A DNA stretch of 64,000 bases from contig DEJE01000001.1 in assembly GCA_002353205.1 (NCBI GenBank), positions 1 to 64,000 of the forward strand, in the 5' to 3' direction. Within the stretch, counting starts at the first letter, position 1, and the number at the start of each line of letters is the position of its first letter. Under the pieces are notes generated by a model. That model made no database searches. It saw only the letters and a program-made list of their open reading frames with translations, and was not told the DNA's origin. Source of the DNA: Prevotella sp. UBA2756. Its GTDB lineage: Bacteria; Bacteroidota; Bacteroidia; Bacteroidales; Bacteroidaceae. Positions 29,341 to 39,501 of this stretch are shown in pieces. The position numbers and the translations under genes were made by a program.

Positions 29341-31412
29341 TAATTTTTCACGGGGTTACCTTTCTCGTCGAGGAAACGCACGCAGAAGTCGCTCATGCCC
29401 GGACCGTTGATGATGGCACCGCGAAGGATGTTGCGGCCTTTCTTCAGCGTCAGACGCGGCGACATGGCATCGTCCTTCACCATGCGGCGGTCGCCACTGA
29501 GCAGCAGGACTTCCTCGCCGTTGAGCCACCACATGGAGGCGGAGTTGGAACCGACAGCCAGACGGACGTTCTCAATGTCCTCCTCGCAATCGATGATGGT
29601 GACGGCCCAGAAGAGCACGCCATAGACCTGCTTGCCGTATTTCTCGGCGAAGCGGAATAGCTTCACGTTGAAGTTCTCGCTGTCGAGGGCATGCCACGTG
29701 AGCGTTTGTTTGACGGTCTTGAACGTGGGCTGTGCAGGTTGCTGGGTCTGAGGTCCGCGTCCGAAGCCCGGCGGCACCACTTCCTGCTTCACCGTAGCCT
29801 TGACTTTCTGCCCGTCCTTGGGCAGTATGGTCTGCTGACCCTTGAAATACTCGATGTTGAAATGCTCGCGCAGATAGCTGTCGGTGAAGACCGTATTGCC
29901 GCGGTTGGGCTTGTCGATGGGTTCCAGCAGCATCCATCGGCGAATGAATCCCTCATCGTCGGGACGTGCAGCAGGCGTGGTGACGGTTGAGAAGTATTTC
30001 GGACGATTCTTGAACTGCAGCCAGTCAACGGTGGCGCTGCCCAAACCTTCGTTGGTAACGACGAGGTCAGTGACACCCTTGGGAAGGTTTTCGAGCTGAG
30101 CTGTGAGCGTGAGCCATTGGTTCGACATGTCACGGCGGAACCTGGCCGGTGTGCCTTCCGGCGTTTCGGGCTTGACGGTCATTTTCACGCGGGCGATGAC
30201 CTTGCCCGTGGCGCTCTTCTCGCGTATGCAGAGCTCTGTATTGTCGGAAGCCTTGGCCGAAAGAACCATGTAGCCGTCGGTGATGCAGTTGAAGTCTACA
30301 TCGTAGTAGCGCAGCCATGAGCCTTTTGTGGGGAGTGTTGCCTCAAAGCCTCGGAAGGTGTTGACGGTGTCGATGAGCTGAGTCGTCACACCGCTGGCAG
30401 CAGCGCTGTAGCGATCGATCTCTATCCGCTCTGTTGCTTTGTTGATGCCCACGCCTCGCAGGGTCTGCTTCACCTCCTGAATGGTGCCGTCGGGATTGAA
30501 GAAAAGCTTCTCAATGCAGACGGAGCGCCGCTTGTCGTCGCTGGGTGAAAGATAGTTGTGGTGGTAGAAGAGGTACCACTGACCACGGTAGTTGACGATG
30601 CTGTGGTGGTTGGTCCAGCAACCGTTGGGCTGTTCGGCCATGATGAGTCCTTTATACTCGTAGGGTCCCATGGGATTCTTGCTCATGGCATAGGCGAGGA
30701 CCTCGGTGTTCTCCCTGACGTAGGGGTAGGTGAGGTAGTAGTTGCCGTTATACTCGAAGGCAAAGGGACCCTCGGCCTGACGGTTCGGAAGGTCTTTCAG
30801 ACAGTTGACGCCGTACATCTCGAACTCGCGGTCGCCCCACTTCACTTTTTCTTTCGGGGTATCGTCTGCCAGTTCCTTCATGTTATCTTTCAGTCTGGCG
30901 CAGCGTCCGGCTCCCCAGAAGATATAGGCGTGGCCGTCGGAAGCCTGCAGGACGCAGGGGTCGATGCCGTTGATGCCTTTGATGGGCTCGGGCTCGCAGG
31001 TGAATGGACCTTCGGGATGATCGGCAATGGCAACGCCTACGCCGAAGCCTCGTCCGTCTTTAGGTGCGGATGGAAAATAGAAATAGTACTTGCCGTTGCG
31101 GAAGACACAGTCGGGAGCCCACATGGAATAAGAGTCGGGACGCACCCACGGCACCTTGTTCTGTGTGACGATGACGCCGTGGTCGGTCCAGTCGGTGAGG
31201 TTCTCCGACGAGAACACGTGGTAGTCTTCCATGCAGAACCAGTCCTGGCGTTGCCCTTCGGGCGGCAGAATGTCGTGCGAGGGATAGACATACACCTTAT
31301 TATTAAATACGCGCGCGGTGGGATCGGCCGAGAACTGATCGCGGATGACGGGGTTCTGTGCCACGGCCACGATGGGCACGCTGCAGAGGAAAAGGTGGAG
31401 TAATCTGTTCAT
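29274..31412 (-). CDS. Secreted multi-domain GH43 enzyme
   Basis: A signal peptide (MNRLLHLFLCSVPIVAVAQ) leads into a GH43 propeller (about 20-320) with FSADPTARVFNNKVYVYPSHD, GINGIDPCVLQASDGHAYIFWG and RQAEGPFAFEYNG, the three catalytic blocks. A CBM6-like sandwich (about 335-480) and a C-terminal jelly-roll domain (about 490-700, SMWWLNGEEVLLLSGDRRMV) follow. Likely an arabinofuranosidase or xylosidase. The C-terminus is abnormal: after VKNYE the reading frame continues into the AT-rich repeat tract and adds about 21 residues (VRVLCKAKRASSSEELRGKR). ATG 31412 gives a clean leader; the frame is open further upstream without leader character. Confidence 0.84.
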   Translation of the reverse strand: MNRLLHLFLCSVPIVAVAQNPVIRDQFSADPTARVFNNKVYVYPSHDILPPEGQRQDWFCMEDYHVFSSENLTDWTDHGVIVTQNKVPWVRPDSYSMWAPDCVFRNGKYYFYFPSAPKDGRGFGVGVAIADHPEGPFTCEPEPIKGINGIDPCVLQASDGHAYIFWGAGRCARLKDNMKELADDTPKEKVKWGDREFEMYGVNCLKDLPNRQAEGPFAFEYNGNYYLTYPYVRENTEVLAYAMSKNPMGPYEYKGLIMAEQPNGCWTNHHSIVNYRGQWYLFYHHNYLSPSDDKRRSVCIEKLFFNPDGTIQEVKQTLRGVGINKATERIEIDRYSAAASGVTTQLIDTVNTFRGFEATLPTKGSWLRYYDVDFNCITDGYMVLSAKASDNTELCIREKSATGKVIARVKMTVKPETPEGTPARFRRDMSNQWLTLTAQLENLPKGVTDLVVTNEGLGSATVDWLQFKNRPKYFSTVTTPAARPDDEGFIRRWMLLEPIDKPNRGNTVFTDSYLREHFNIEYFKGQQTILPKDGQKVKATVKQEVVPPGFGRGPQTQQPAQPTFKTVKQTLTWHALDSENFNVKLFRFAEKYGKQVYGVLFWAVTIIDCEEDIENVRLAVGSNSASMWWLNGEEVLLLSGDRRMVKDDAMSPRLTLKKGRNILRGAIINGPGMSDFCVRFLDEKGNPVKNYEVRVLCKAKRASSSEELRGKR

Positions 31413-31448
31413 TGATAATAAGTTGATTGTTGTTCTTTTATAATTGTT

Positions 31449-31492
31449 GCAAATGTACACATAAAAACTGATATTTTTCATTTGCAAATGTA
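31449..31492 (-). promoter_or_regulatory. Two -7-like elements for the minus-strand GH43 genes
   Basis: TACATTTGC occurs on the minus strand at 31457-31449 and again at 31492-31484, both fitting TAnnTTTG. The nearer would give a 5' leader of about 30 nt. Confidence 0.5.
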
Positions 31493-31565
31493 TCATAACC
31501 GATGCAACAATGTAACATAATAACGGTAGGTTACGTGGTGTAAAAATAATGTTACAAACTGAATG

Positions 31566-31594
31566 TTGCTATTATTTATTTTCTCATAATTTTG
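31566..31594 (+). promoter_or_regulatory. Promoter of the first SusC/SusD operon
   Basis: TTG at 31566-31568 and TAATTTTG at 31587-31594 are separated by 18 bp, close to the Bacteroidota -33/-7 arrangement. The leader before the SusC start would be about 85 nt. Confidence 0.7.
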
Positions 31595-31684
31595 CAGAGT
31601 GATTGAGCGGAAGGCTCTTTTGAGAGGCGTAAAGTCATGAAATATTTATCTAACTAATTTATATTAACTATTAAAAAATGTAGT

Positions 31685-34600
31685 ATGTGGAACTTTAGGA
31701 ATCTACAAAAACCATTGTTGTTTTTGTTCCTGCTCTGCCTGTTTCCGTTAGGGGCAATGGCTCAGAGCACTGTTAGTGGAACAGTAACCGATGAGTCGGG
31801 TGATCCCGTCATCGGTGCTACGGTCAGAGTGCATGGCACCAACGAAGGGTCGGTGTCTGACATGGACGGCCGGTTCTCTGTTAGGGCGTCAGCCAATGCA
31901 ACGATTGAGGTCTCATACGTAGGCTACCAGACCGAGGTGGTGAGACTGAATGGTCAGACAAACATTAAAGTCGTGCTCAAGGAGGAAGACACATCGCTCA
32001 GCGACGTGGTCGTAATCGGTTATGGTACGATGAAGAAAAAGCTGGTCACTGGTGCTACCGTTCAGGTGAAGGGTGAAGAAATTGCCAAGCTGAACACCAC
32101 CAACGCCCTGGAAGCCATGGCTTCTTCGTCTCCTGGCGTACAGATCACTCAGGCCTCTTCGCAGCCTGGTAAGGGATTCAAGGTTTACATCCGTGGTATC
32201 GGTACCATTGGCGACTCGCAGCCTCTTTACGTTATCGATGGTGTTGCCGGTGGCAATCTCGACGGTATCAACCCCAATGATATTGAGAGCATCGACGTGC
32301 TGAAGGATGCTGCCTCAGCTGCCATCTACGGTTCACGTGCTGCCAACGGTGTGATTCTGGTCACCACCAAGCAGGGAAAGGTTGGCAAAGTGGAACTCAA
32401 CTACAATGGTGCCATGGGTTGGTCGAACGTCTACAAGCGTCCGCAGATGCTCAATGCACAGCAGTTCATGACCATCATGGATGAGTATAGCTTCAACACT
32501 TCAGGCCAGAAGGTTGACTTCTCAGCTTTCGTGCCACAGAGTATCGTCGACAAAGTCGCTGCTGGTTGGGAAGGTACCGACTGGTGGGGTGCTTTTGAGA
32601 ATGACAATGCCGTGCAGCAGAACCATTCTGTGACGTTGACCGGTGGTTCGGACCGCTCCAAGTTTGCCATGTCTTACACCTATACCGGCAATGAGGGTAT
32701 CATGGGTGCCGACCGCGCTTCTTACTACAAGCGTCACACCATCCGTGTCAACAGTGAGCATGTGCTGTTGAAGGCTAAGGACTTCGACGCCATCACTATC
32801 GGTGAGAACATCTCCATCGGTTACAACAAGAGCCACGACTTGGCCGAGGACGGCATGTACTGGAGCTACATCCACAGCTTGCTTCAGACGAACCCGCTCG
32901 TACCTATGTATGATGACAATGGTGATCTTTACACGCATGTTAAGAATGGTGCAGGATGGAACGACTATTGGTTCAACAACCCTTACGAAGGTCTTGATAA
33001 AGGTGGATTCAACTCTATTCAAGAGAGCCGCAACATCAACACCAGCGCCACGGCGTTTGTTACCATTCAGCCTATCAAGGGTCTGAGATTCCGCAGCCAG
33101 TTCAACTACAACTGGGGCTCGGGAGCCTATCGTAACTTTGGAATGCCTCGCTCTCCTTCTTCAGGTTCAGGTACTGTGACATCGTATAGCGTCAGCCAAA
33201 GTGCTTGGCTGAGTTCCAACTGGTCTGTTGAGAACACCCTGACTTACGATCTTCCTCTTATCGCTGGTCATAAGATCAGTGCTATGGTCGGTCAGAGTTT
33301 CCAGAGCACAGCTTGGAGTACGAACATCAATGGCTCGAATACGGTTGACGAAGGCCAGCAGAAGGCCACTCTTAAGGATTGGAATTCAGCATGGCTGAAT
33401 AATTTCAGTACGGACCTCTCCAAGGCTTCTATGGGTGGCAATCCCAACGATGATGAGTATCTCGCATCTTGGTTCGGCCGTCTGACTTGGGACTGGAAGG
33501 AGCGCTACATGGCCACCGTTACCATGCGCTATGACGGTTCGAGTATCTTCAACAAGGGTCATCGCTGGGGCGTGTTCCCATCAGTATCTGCAGGTTGGGT
33601 CATCAGCAATGAAGAATTTATGAAGGGTGCGTCCAGCTGGCTGGATTTCCTGAAGCTTCGCGCTTCTTGGGGTCAGAACGGTAACAACCGTATTGCCAAG
33701 TACCAGTATCTGGCTACCATCGCACAGTCGGGCAGCGCCGGCGACAGCGGCTATAAGTTCAGCGATGACTATAGCTTCACGCTGACAGGAAAGCCCAATA
33801 TCGGTGCCTATGCAGACATCGTTCCTAACCCCGACGTGACTTGGGAGACTTCCGAGCAGCTTGACCTTGGTTTCGATGCTCGCTTCCTCAACAGCCGACT
33901 GGGTCTCTCCTTCGACTGGTATAAGAAGACTACCAAGGACTGGCTCATCGTTGCCCCGCGTATTGCCATCGAGGGTACGAACCCGGCCTACATCAATGGT
34001 GGTGACGTTGAGAATACTGGTGTTGAGATTGCCCTTACCTGGAATGATAGAATAGGTAGCGACTTCAGCTACAACATCGGTGTCAACTTGGCCACTAACA
34101 AGAACAAGGTTACACGTATCGCCAATGAGAATGGCTACATCAACGGTGGTGGCAGCATCCTCTCACAGGGTACAGAATACATCTATCGTGCAGAGATTGG
34201 CAAACCTATCGGTTACTTCTATGGCATGTCGTACAGCGGCATCTGGCAGAACCAGGCAGAGATCGATGCTGCTCGTGCTGCTGGCAAGGCAGTCCTCGAC
34301 GGAGCACAGCCCGGTGACGCTATTTGGGACGACTGGAATGGTGATGGCGTGATTACCTACGCTGAAGGTGCCCACTGCGACCGCCATGAGATTGGTAATC
34401 CTAACCCGGATGTCATGCTGGGTATCAATCTCGGCCTGAATTGGAAGGGTCTTGACTTCGCTATCAACGGATCTGGCGCTTTCGGTCATCAGATCATGCG
34501 CTCCTACCGTTCGTTCAGCGACTCTTGGTGGCATAACTACGACACGACAATCTTTAATCGTTGGCATGGCGAGGGAACTTCTAACGATGTGCCGCGCATC

Positions 34601-34900
34601 TCTGGTACTGGTCATCCTAATACAAACTATGTTTCGACACGTTATATGGAGGATGCTGACTACTTCAAGATCAAGACCGTGACTCTCGGTTACGACTTTA
34701 CGAAAATCTGGAAGTCAAGTCCGTTCCAGCAGCTACGCCTATATGTTCAGGCGCAGAACCTCGTCACATTCACTGGCTACACCGGTCTCGATCCAGAGGT
34801 AGGAAACGCTGCCGGTGCTGACAGCTGGGCTTCTGGTATCGACCTGGGTCTTTACCCGCCATCTCGTACCTTCTTGGTTGGTGCAAGCATTAAGTTCTAA
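31685..34900 (+). CDS. SusC-like TonB-dependent outer-membrane transporter 1
   Basis: A signal peptide (about 1-26, ending AMAQ) is followed by a carboxypeptidase-D-like regulatory domain (about 28-110, VSGTVTDESGDPVIGATV), a TonB box region (DVVVIGYGTMKKK), the plug domain (about 120-240, IRGIGTIGDSQPLYVIDG, SAAIYGSRAANGVILVTTK) and a large beta-barrel ending in aromatic SRTFLVGASIKF. It imports oligosaccharides across the outer membrane with its SusD partner. By position the substrate is probably a xylo-oligosaccharide. SusD follows 51 bp downstream. Confidence 0.95.
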   Translation: MWNFRNLQKPLLFLFLLCLFPLGAMAQSTVSGTVTDESGDPVIGATVRVHGTNEGSVSDMDGRFSVRASANATIEVSYVGYQTEVVRLNGQTNIKVVLKEEDTSLSDVVVIGYGTMKKKLVTGATVQVKGEEIAKLNTTNALEAMASSSPGVQITQASSQPGKGFKVYIRGIGTIGDSQPLYVIDGVAGGNLDGINPNDIESIDVLKDAASAAIYGSRAANGVILVTTKQGKVGKVELNYNGAMGWSNVYKRPQMLNAQQFMTIMDEYSFNTSGQKVDFSAFVPQSIVDKVAAGWEGTDWWGAFENDNAVQQNHSVTLTGGSDRSKFAMSYTYTGNEGIMGADRASYYKRHTIRVNSEHVLLKAKDFDAITIGENISIGYNKSHDLAEDGMYWSYIHSLLQTNPLVPMYDDNGDLYTHVKNGAGWNDYWFNNPYEGLDKGGFNSIQESRNINTSATAFVTIQPIKGLRFRSQFNYNWGSGAYRNFGMPRSPSSGSGTVTSYSVSQSAWLSSNWSVENTLTYDLPLIAGHKISAMVGQSFQSTAWSTNINGSNTVDEGQQKATLKDWNSAWLNNFSTDLSKASMGGNPNDDEYLASWFGRLTWDWKERYMATVTMRYDGSSIFNKGHRWGVFPSVSAGWVISNEEFMKGASSWLDFLKLRASWGQNGNNRIAKYQYLATIAQSGSAGDSGYKFSDDYSFTLTGKPNIGAYADIVPNPDVTWETSEQLDLGFDARFLNSRLGLSFDWYKKTTKDWLIVAPRIAIEGTNPAYINGGDVENTGVEIALTWNDRIGSDFSYNIGVNLATNKNKVTRIANENGYINGGGSILSQGTEYIYRAEIGKPIGYFYGMSYSGIWQNQAEIDAARAAGKAVLDGAQPGDAIWDDWNGDGVITYAEGAHCDRHEIGNPNPDVMLGINLGLNWKGLDFAINGSGAFGHQIMRSYRSFSDSWWHNYDTTIFNRWHGEGTSNDVPRISGTGHPNTNYVSTRYMEDADYFKIKTVTLGYDFTKIWKSSPFQQLRLYVQAQNLVTFTGYTGLDPEVGNAAGADSWASGIDLGLYPPSRTFLVGASIKF

Positions 34901-34951
34901 TTAAGAATGATGAGTTTAGAGTTAAGAAAATTAGAATTGATAATTGAAAGT
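34901..34951 (+). repeat. Short TTAAGA-type repeat tract between SusC and SusD
   Basis: TTAAGAATGATGAGTTTAGAG and related AT-rich iterations fill the gap, as in the enzyme run upstream. Confidence 0.5.
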
Positions 34952-36862
34952 ATGAAGAAATACATTTTATCATCGTTAGCTGTTCTGACGGCAGCTACTA
35001 TGTTTACATCCTGCGATGACATGCTCGACACGGATCCGCGTGTTACCTCTGCGACTCAAGCCACTTTCCCAGGCAAGATAGGAGATGTGGAAGCACTGAA
35101 CACTGCAACCTATAGTATCATGAACACCATGGGTGGGGGCGATGCCGATACACAACATCCTTTCTACTGGTGGGAAATCATGTCGGACAACTGCTACGGC
35201 TCAGGAGGTCTGCAGGATAACAAGGTGAAATCTTTGCATCACCTTGTCGAGATGAGTACAAACCAGTACGAAATGCCATTCGTGCTTCTTTATGGTGGTA
35301 TCAACCGTGCCAACAACCAGATTGAGACGATTGACAACGTGAACTGGACAGGCAATGAGGCTAGGCGTGACCAACTTCTTGGCGAAGGCTACTTCATGCG
35401 TGGTCTCTACACGCTCTGGCTCACTCAGCTCTATGGCGACGTGCCCCTGATCACATCTACCACTATTACAGATGAGATGAGGCAAGAAGTGAGCGCAGAA
35501 GACGTTATTTATCCTCAGATTATGTCAGACTTCGTGTCGGGTATTAACCTCATGAGCACCACGAAGAGCTCTGGTCATGCCAACAAGTATGTGGCCGAGG
35601 CTTTCCTTGCTCGTGCCTATATGTTCTGGGCCGGCTTCTATAAGAAGGTCGGCGAGCTGGCAACTGGTTCAGCTCCTGCAATTGATCTCGTAGAGCAGGA
35701 AGGCTGCAAGGGAGGTTCTCTTTCTCAAGCAGACGTGGTCAACTACCTGAAGGAGATTGTCTCCAGCGGTGCTTACAAACTGCTGCAGGACTACCGTTCG
35801 CTCTGGCAGTACTCCAATAGTTATGTCTGGGATGAGGCACACGACAATGAGGATGGAACAGGCAACAAGGAAGGAACTCACGCCTATGCCTTCATCGCCG
35901 ACATGCCCCGCGAGCTGTGCTTCGACCAGCCCGGCATGGGTAACGGTAACGACGAGGAACTCTTCCAGATCCAGTTCATGAATGCATCCAACTGGAGTAT
36001 CGGCGGCACCTATTCTACCGCACGTATGTACTGTAACTACCTGTCTGTGTTCTGGGCTCTCCGTGTAAACGGTAACAATGGTAACCGTGACTACACCTAT
36101 CCGTTCACTCAGGGCTGGGGCCAGGGAACGCCTTCGTGCAACATCTGGGACGACTGGACCATGGCCGAGACCAATGGCGGCTACACCGACATCCGTAAAC
36201 TCGGTTCTCTGATTGACTGTAATAATGAGCTGACCGAATACTCCTACGTGAAGGACGACTGTGAGGAGTCTGGCTATGGCGTGAAGAAGTACAATGGCGT
36301 TACGACTGATAAGATGACAGGCGACACGCCTTGGTGGGATGGTATCGATCCGAATGTCACCTCTGGTACTCTTTCTAATCCTATGCAGGGTGACCATTAC
36401 GAAGACTTCTATCTGATGCGCTACTCTGACGTGCTGCTGATGCTCACCGAGCTCACTGGTGATGCCACCTATATGAATGAGGTTCAGCGTCGGGCACATG
36501 TGCCCGAGACAGCCTACTCTCTGAAGGCTGTGCAGGATGAGCGCCGCTGGGAGTTCGCATTCGAAGGTATCCGCTTCAACGACATGCGCCGTTGGTCGGG
36601 TGTCGACAATCACAGTGAGACCTCTTACGCTGCCAAGGCTCTTCAGGCTCAGGCCGGCAAACAGGTGGTCGTCAAAGGTAACACTGCCAACAAGGTTTCT
36701 ATGAAGCACATGACTTGCTCTTGGGCTAAGCGTTACGCTGACACTCAAGGCTTCCTGGCAAAGCCACAGTCGCAGATTACTCTGATGAATGGCGGACTCA
36801 AGCAGAATCCCGGATGGGATGCTTCGAACCCTGAGACCCAATATGTTGATCTTTACAATTAA
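34952..36862 (+). CDS. SusD-like surface glycan-binding lipoprotein 1
   Basis: The lipobox TMFTSC is followed by DDMLDTDP, the standard opening of RagB/SusD proteins. The helical TPR-like region has RAYMLDLWLTQLYGDVPL-type motifs (GLYTLWLTQLYGDVPLI), and the end has QDERRWEFAFEGIRFNDMRRW. At 637 residues it is slightly longer than the usual ~550-600. It lids the SusC barrel and captures glycan at the surface. ATG 34952 is chosen since it opens the lipoprotein leader; the frame upstream runs through TTAAGA-type repeats. Confidence 0.94.
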   Translation: MKKYILSSLAVLTAATMFTSCDDMLDTDPRVTSATQATFPGKIGDVEALNTATYSIMNTMGGGDADTQHPFYWWEIMSDNCYGSGGLQDNKVKSLHHLVEMSTNQYEMPFVLLYGGINRANNQIETIDNVNWTGNEARRDQLLGEGYFMRGLYTLWLTQLYGDVPLITSTTITDEMRQEVSAEDVIYPQIMSDFVSGINLMSTTKSSGHANKYVAEAFLARAYMFWAGFYKKVGELATGSAPAIDLVEQEGCKGGSLSQADVVNYLKEIVSSGAYKLLQDYRSLWQYSNSYVWDEAHDNEDGTGNKEGTHAYAFIADMPRELCFDQPGMGNGNDEELFQIQFMNASNWSIGGTYSTARMYCNYLSVFWALRVNGNNGNRDYTYPFTQGWGQGTPSCNIWDDWTMAETNGGYTDIRKLGSLIDCNNELTEYSYVKDDCEESGYGVKKYNGVTTDKMTGDTPWWDGIDPNVTSGTLSNPMQGDHYEDFYLMRYSDVLLMLTELTGDATYMNEVQRRAHVPETAYSLKAVQDERRWEFAFEGIRFNDMRRWSGVDNHSETSYAAKALQAQAGKQVVVKGNTANKVSMKHMTCSWAKRYADTQGFLAKPQSQITLMNGGLKQNPGWDASNPETQYVDLYN

Positions 36863-36882
36863 TCTTATAACAAGTAATCGAA

Positions 36883-37620
36883 ATGAAAAAGATATTTTTG
36901 ATATTTGCCGCAGTATGTGCTTTTGCTGCATGCGATCCTACTCACGAGGATATAAGCAATGCTGGTCACATCACTGTGGATGAACTAAGGGCAAAATCCA
37001 GCGTTACTGTTGACAAGGCAGCCAGCGGGCAGAACGGAAACGTCATCACCTGCACAACCTCGGCTCCGGTCAATGCCAAGTGGGATATTGGTGGAAAGGA
37101 GCTCCTGGGCAACTATGCTTGGAAGAAAATGAAACTTGGTGAGCACGTTATAACTCTGACAGGGCTTTGCCCAGATGGTACAGTGGTTACTACCGAGTAC
37201 ACCGTGAACTGTCAGGAAATCACCGACCCGCTGCAGAAGTTCTGGATTTATGGCGAAGACCCTGTTGCACAGCCTCCCTTCACTCCCGCAGCCTGGGATG
37301 CTGCCGAGATGCGTTTCAGCGACAACGAGGGTAAGCACTTCCCCTATCTGTCCGACGATGTCTATTGGGGCTTCAAGACCCTCATCTTCGAGATTACCGA
37401 TGCCACTCCCGATTGTGCAGGCCGCATTATGAACGGATGGTGGAGCGCTCGTTACGACGATGATAAGGATGTGAAGTTCACCAACGGATTGTGGGAGCTC
37501 CCCCTCACCGAGGCTATCGCTAAGGATTGTGCGCGCGGTAATGGAGGTTCTGGTAAAGACCTTGACCTCATGGTCACTTCTGGTTCTTGCACTATCAAGT
37601 CCGTTTACTATGAGGAATAA
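36883..37620 (+). CDS. Lipoprotein, probable surface glycan-binding protein
   Basis: A lipobox (FAAC at about residue 18) anchors a 245-residue protein. Residues about 45-115 look like a PKD/Ig-type beta domain (VITCTTSAPVNAKWDIGGKE, HVITLTGLCPDGT), and the C-terminal half (about 120-245) is a beta-rich region with WDAAEMRFSDNEG, WWSARYDDD and TSGSCTIKSVYYEE, resembling carbohydrate-binding sandwiches. Third gene of the SusC/SusD operon, where such proteins bind the polysaccharide at the cell surface. I do not recognise a named family; function is by position. Confidence 0.7.
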   Translation: MKKIFLIFAAVCAFAACDPTHEDISNAGHITVDELRAKSSVTVDKAASGQNGNVITCTTSAPVNAKWDIGGKELLGNYAWKKMKLGEHVITLTGLCPDGTVVTTEYTVNCQEITDPLQKFWIYGEDPVAQPPFTPAAWDAAEMRFSDNEGKHFPYLSDDVYWGFKTLIFEITDATPDCAGRIMNGWWSARYDDDKDVKFTNGLWELPLTEAIAKDCARGNGGSGKDLDLMVTSGSCTIKSVYYEE

Positions 37621-37647
37621 TCATTCCTTGTCGGAATAATCATTAAT

Positions 37648-37677
37648 GGGCTGGCTCAATCAATGGGCCAGCCCTTT
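37648..37677 (+). terminator. Hairpin ending the SusC/SusD operon
   Basis: GGGCTGGC pairs perfectly with GCCAGCCC across 11 nt, followed by only three T. A weak terminator, 27 bp after the stop. Confidence 0.6.
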
Positions 37678-37688
37678 GAAACATATAT

Positions 37689-39494
37689 ATGACAGCAAAA
37701 AGCAAAGCATCCAGTGCCGTCCTTTATGGGAGCCTTTCGGCTTTTATATTATTTGTTGTATATGTATTATACATCAATCAGGATGTGTTTTATACGGCAC
37801 ATGACCGTTCAGAGTTCCTCTACGGAGAACCTTTCTTCAATAGATTATTGTCCAAGCCCTTTGGTTTGATGCAGTATGTGGGTGCCTGGCTCACACAACT
37901 TTTCTATTATCCCGCTTTAGGTTCCGCTGTGCTGGCTGCTATCTGGACACTCATATTCTATGTTGGGACAAAAGCATTCCTGCTAAAAGGGTGTACGGGA
38001 GCCCTGATGCTTTTGCCCGTAGCATGCCTGCTCACATCGGTTGTTGATCTTGGCTATTGGATTTATGTTTCCACCATAAGGGGCTATTGGTTCTCTCAGT
38101 CGGTAGGCTATCTCGTCATGTTGCTTCTATTGTGGATGGCACGATGTACCTCACGTAAATGGCATATTGTGTGGTATCTGTTGGGCATTTGTTTCTTTCC
38201 TGTGCTCGGGTGGTTCGCATTTCTTTTCATATTATGTCTGATACTTTGCGAGAAACCGACTTGGCGCGAGATGATTGGTGTTGTTTTACTGCTCTTTGCC
38301 GCAAGTATTTGGCATACTCAGTTCTATTCGAACCTGAAATTCGATGATGTCGCATGGGCTGGTTTTCCTCGCTTTGTAACACCAAGCGACAAGACCGATC
38401 ATCTTTCCATCCCGTTCTGGGTGCTTGGTGCTGTCTCAGTGCTTTTTTCCTGTCGACTGGGTAATTGGTCGCTTGGCCGTTTGAGAGACTGGTCGTTTGG
38501 CCGTTTTGCATTGCCTGTGCTTAGTGCAGTTGCTGGTATAGCCTTTACTTGGTCGTTGATGTTCCAAGATAAGAACTATGTCGACGAGATGCGCATGGTG
38601 CGCTATGCCTTTGACGACAAATGGAAAGAAGTTCTTCAAATGGCTGAAGAGAACAAGAAACCGACAACCACAATGGTATTTCTCAAGAATGTAGCCTTGA
38701 TGAATGAGGGAGGGCTGCTCGACCGTTCTTTCAAAATGGGAAATAGCGCAGTGAGTATCAACAATCCTGATTCAATCCACGTTACACTCTTGGACATTGC
38801 ATCGCCTTTGGTCTATTACAACTACGGCATGCAGAATGAAGCTATACGTCTGAGTTATGAAAATGGTATACAGGCAGGTTTCTCGCCTTTCTATCTGAAG
38901 ATGCTTTCACGCTGTTCACTGGCCACGGGAGAAGCGGAATTGGTGAAGCGTTATAACGACCTGCTTCATCATCATCTATTTTACCGTAACTGGTATCCCA
39001 GCCCTGTCTCGGCAAAGGTGAGCGAATTGGGACATTCTTATCCGGATGAACTTACCGGCGTGGAAAACAGTGACAGCTATATCGTGAATAGCATCAGTCT
39101 TTGGTACGAAACCAACAGCAAACTGGTATCAGAGCAGGCTTTGTTCTATGCCATGATAAGCTGCAGAGCTCGTCTTTTCTGGTCATCGCTGCGCACGTAT
39201 GTAAGACTGCACATGAATGAGAACTTCCCTGTCCATGCACAAGAGGCATATATTTTATTTATGGATAAGGCTCCAGAAAATAAGCGGATGATGATTCCTG
39301 TAGAGCAGGCTGTTTATGATAGGTATAAACAGTTTTGGGATGATTTGAGGAGTCTGATAAAGCCCGGAAAGACTCTCGCTCAGGTCGCTGATGAAATGTG
39401 CGGCAAATGGGGGGACACCTATTGGTACTATAATATTTTCGGTAGACGGTATTCAAACCCGGTCGTAAGGAAAGATAACGAGGTTCAATCATAA
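37689..39494 (+). CDS. Polytopic membrane protein, DUF6057-like, copy 2
   Basis: A paralogue of 1613-3526 with the same plan: about eight to ten membrane segments in the first ~300 residues, including PFGLMQYVGAWLTQLFYYPALG, then a soluble helical domain ending with GDTYWYYNIF (GDTYFFQFF in copy 1). Function is unknown. It opens a four-gene run in which membrane protein and heme lipoprotein alternate; the partner starts 7 bp after its stop. A weak hairpin 11 bp upstream separates it from the SusC/SusD operon, so read-through is possible. Confidence 0.8.
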   Translation: MTAKSKASSAVLYGSLSAFILFVVYVLYINQDVFYTAHDRSEFLYGEPFFNRLLSKPFGLMQYVGAWLTQLFYYPALGSAVLAAIWTLIFYVGTKAFLLKGCTGALMLLPVACLLTSVVDLGYWIYVSTIRGYWFSQSVGYLVMLLLLWMARCTSRKWHIVWYLLGICFFPVLGWFAFLFILCLILCEKPTWREMIGVVLLLFAASIWHTQFYSNLKFDDVAWAGFPRFVTPSDKTDHLSIPFWVLGAVSVLFSCRLGNWSLGRLRDWSFGRFALPVLSAVAGIAFTWSLMFQDKNYVDEMRMVRYAFDDKWKEVLQMAEENKKPTTTMVFLKNVALMNEGGLLDRSFKMGNSAVSINNPDSIHVTLLDIASPLVYYNYGMQNEAIRLSYENGIQAGFSPFYLKMLSRCSLATGEAELVKRYNDLLHHHLFYRNWYPSPVSAKVSELGHSYPDELTGVENSDSYIVNSISLWYETNSKLVSEQALFYAMISCRARLFWSSLRTYVRLHMNENFPVHAQEAYILFMDKAPENKRMMIPVEQAVYDRYKQFWDDLRSLIKPGKTLAQVADEMCGKWGDTYWYYNIFGRRYSNPVVRKDNEVQS

Positions 39495-39501
39495 GAAGAC
39501 C

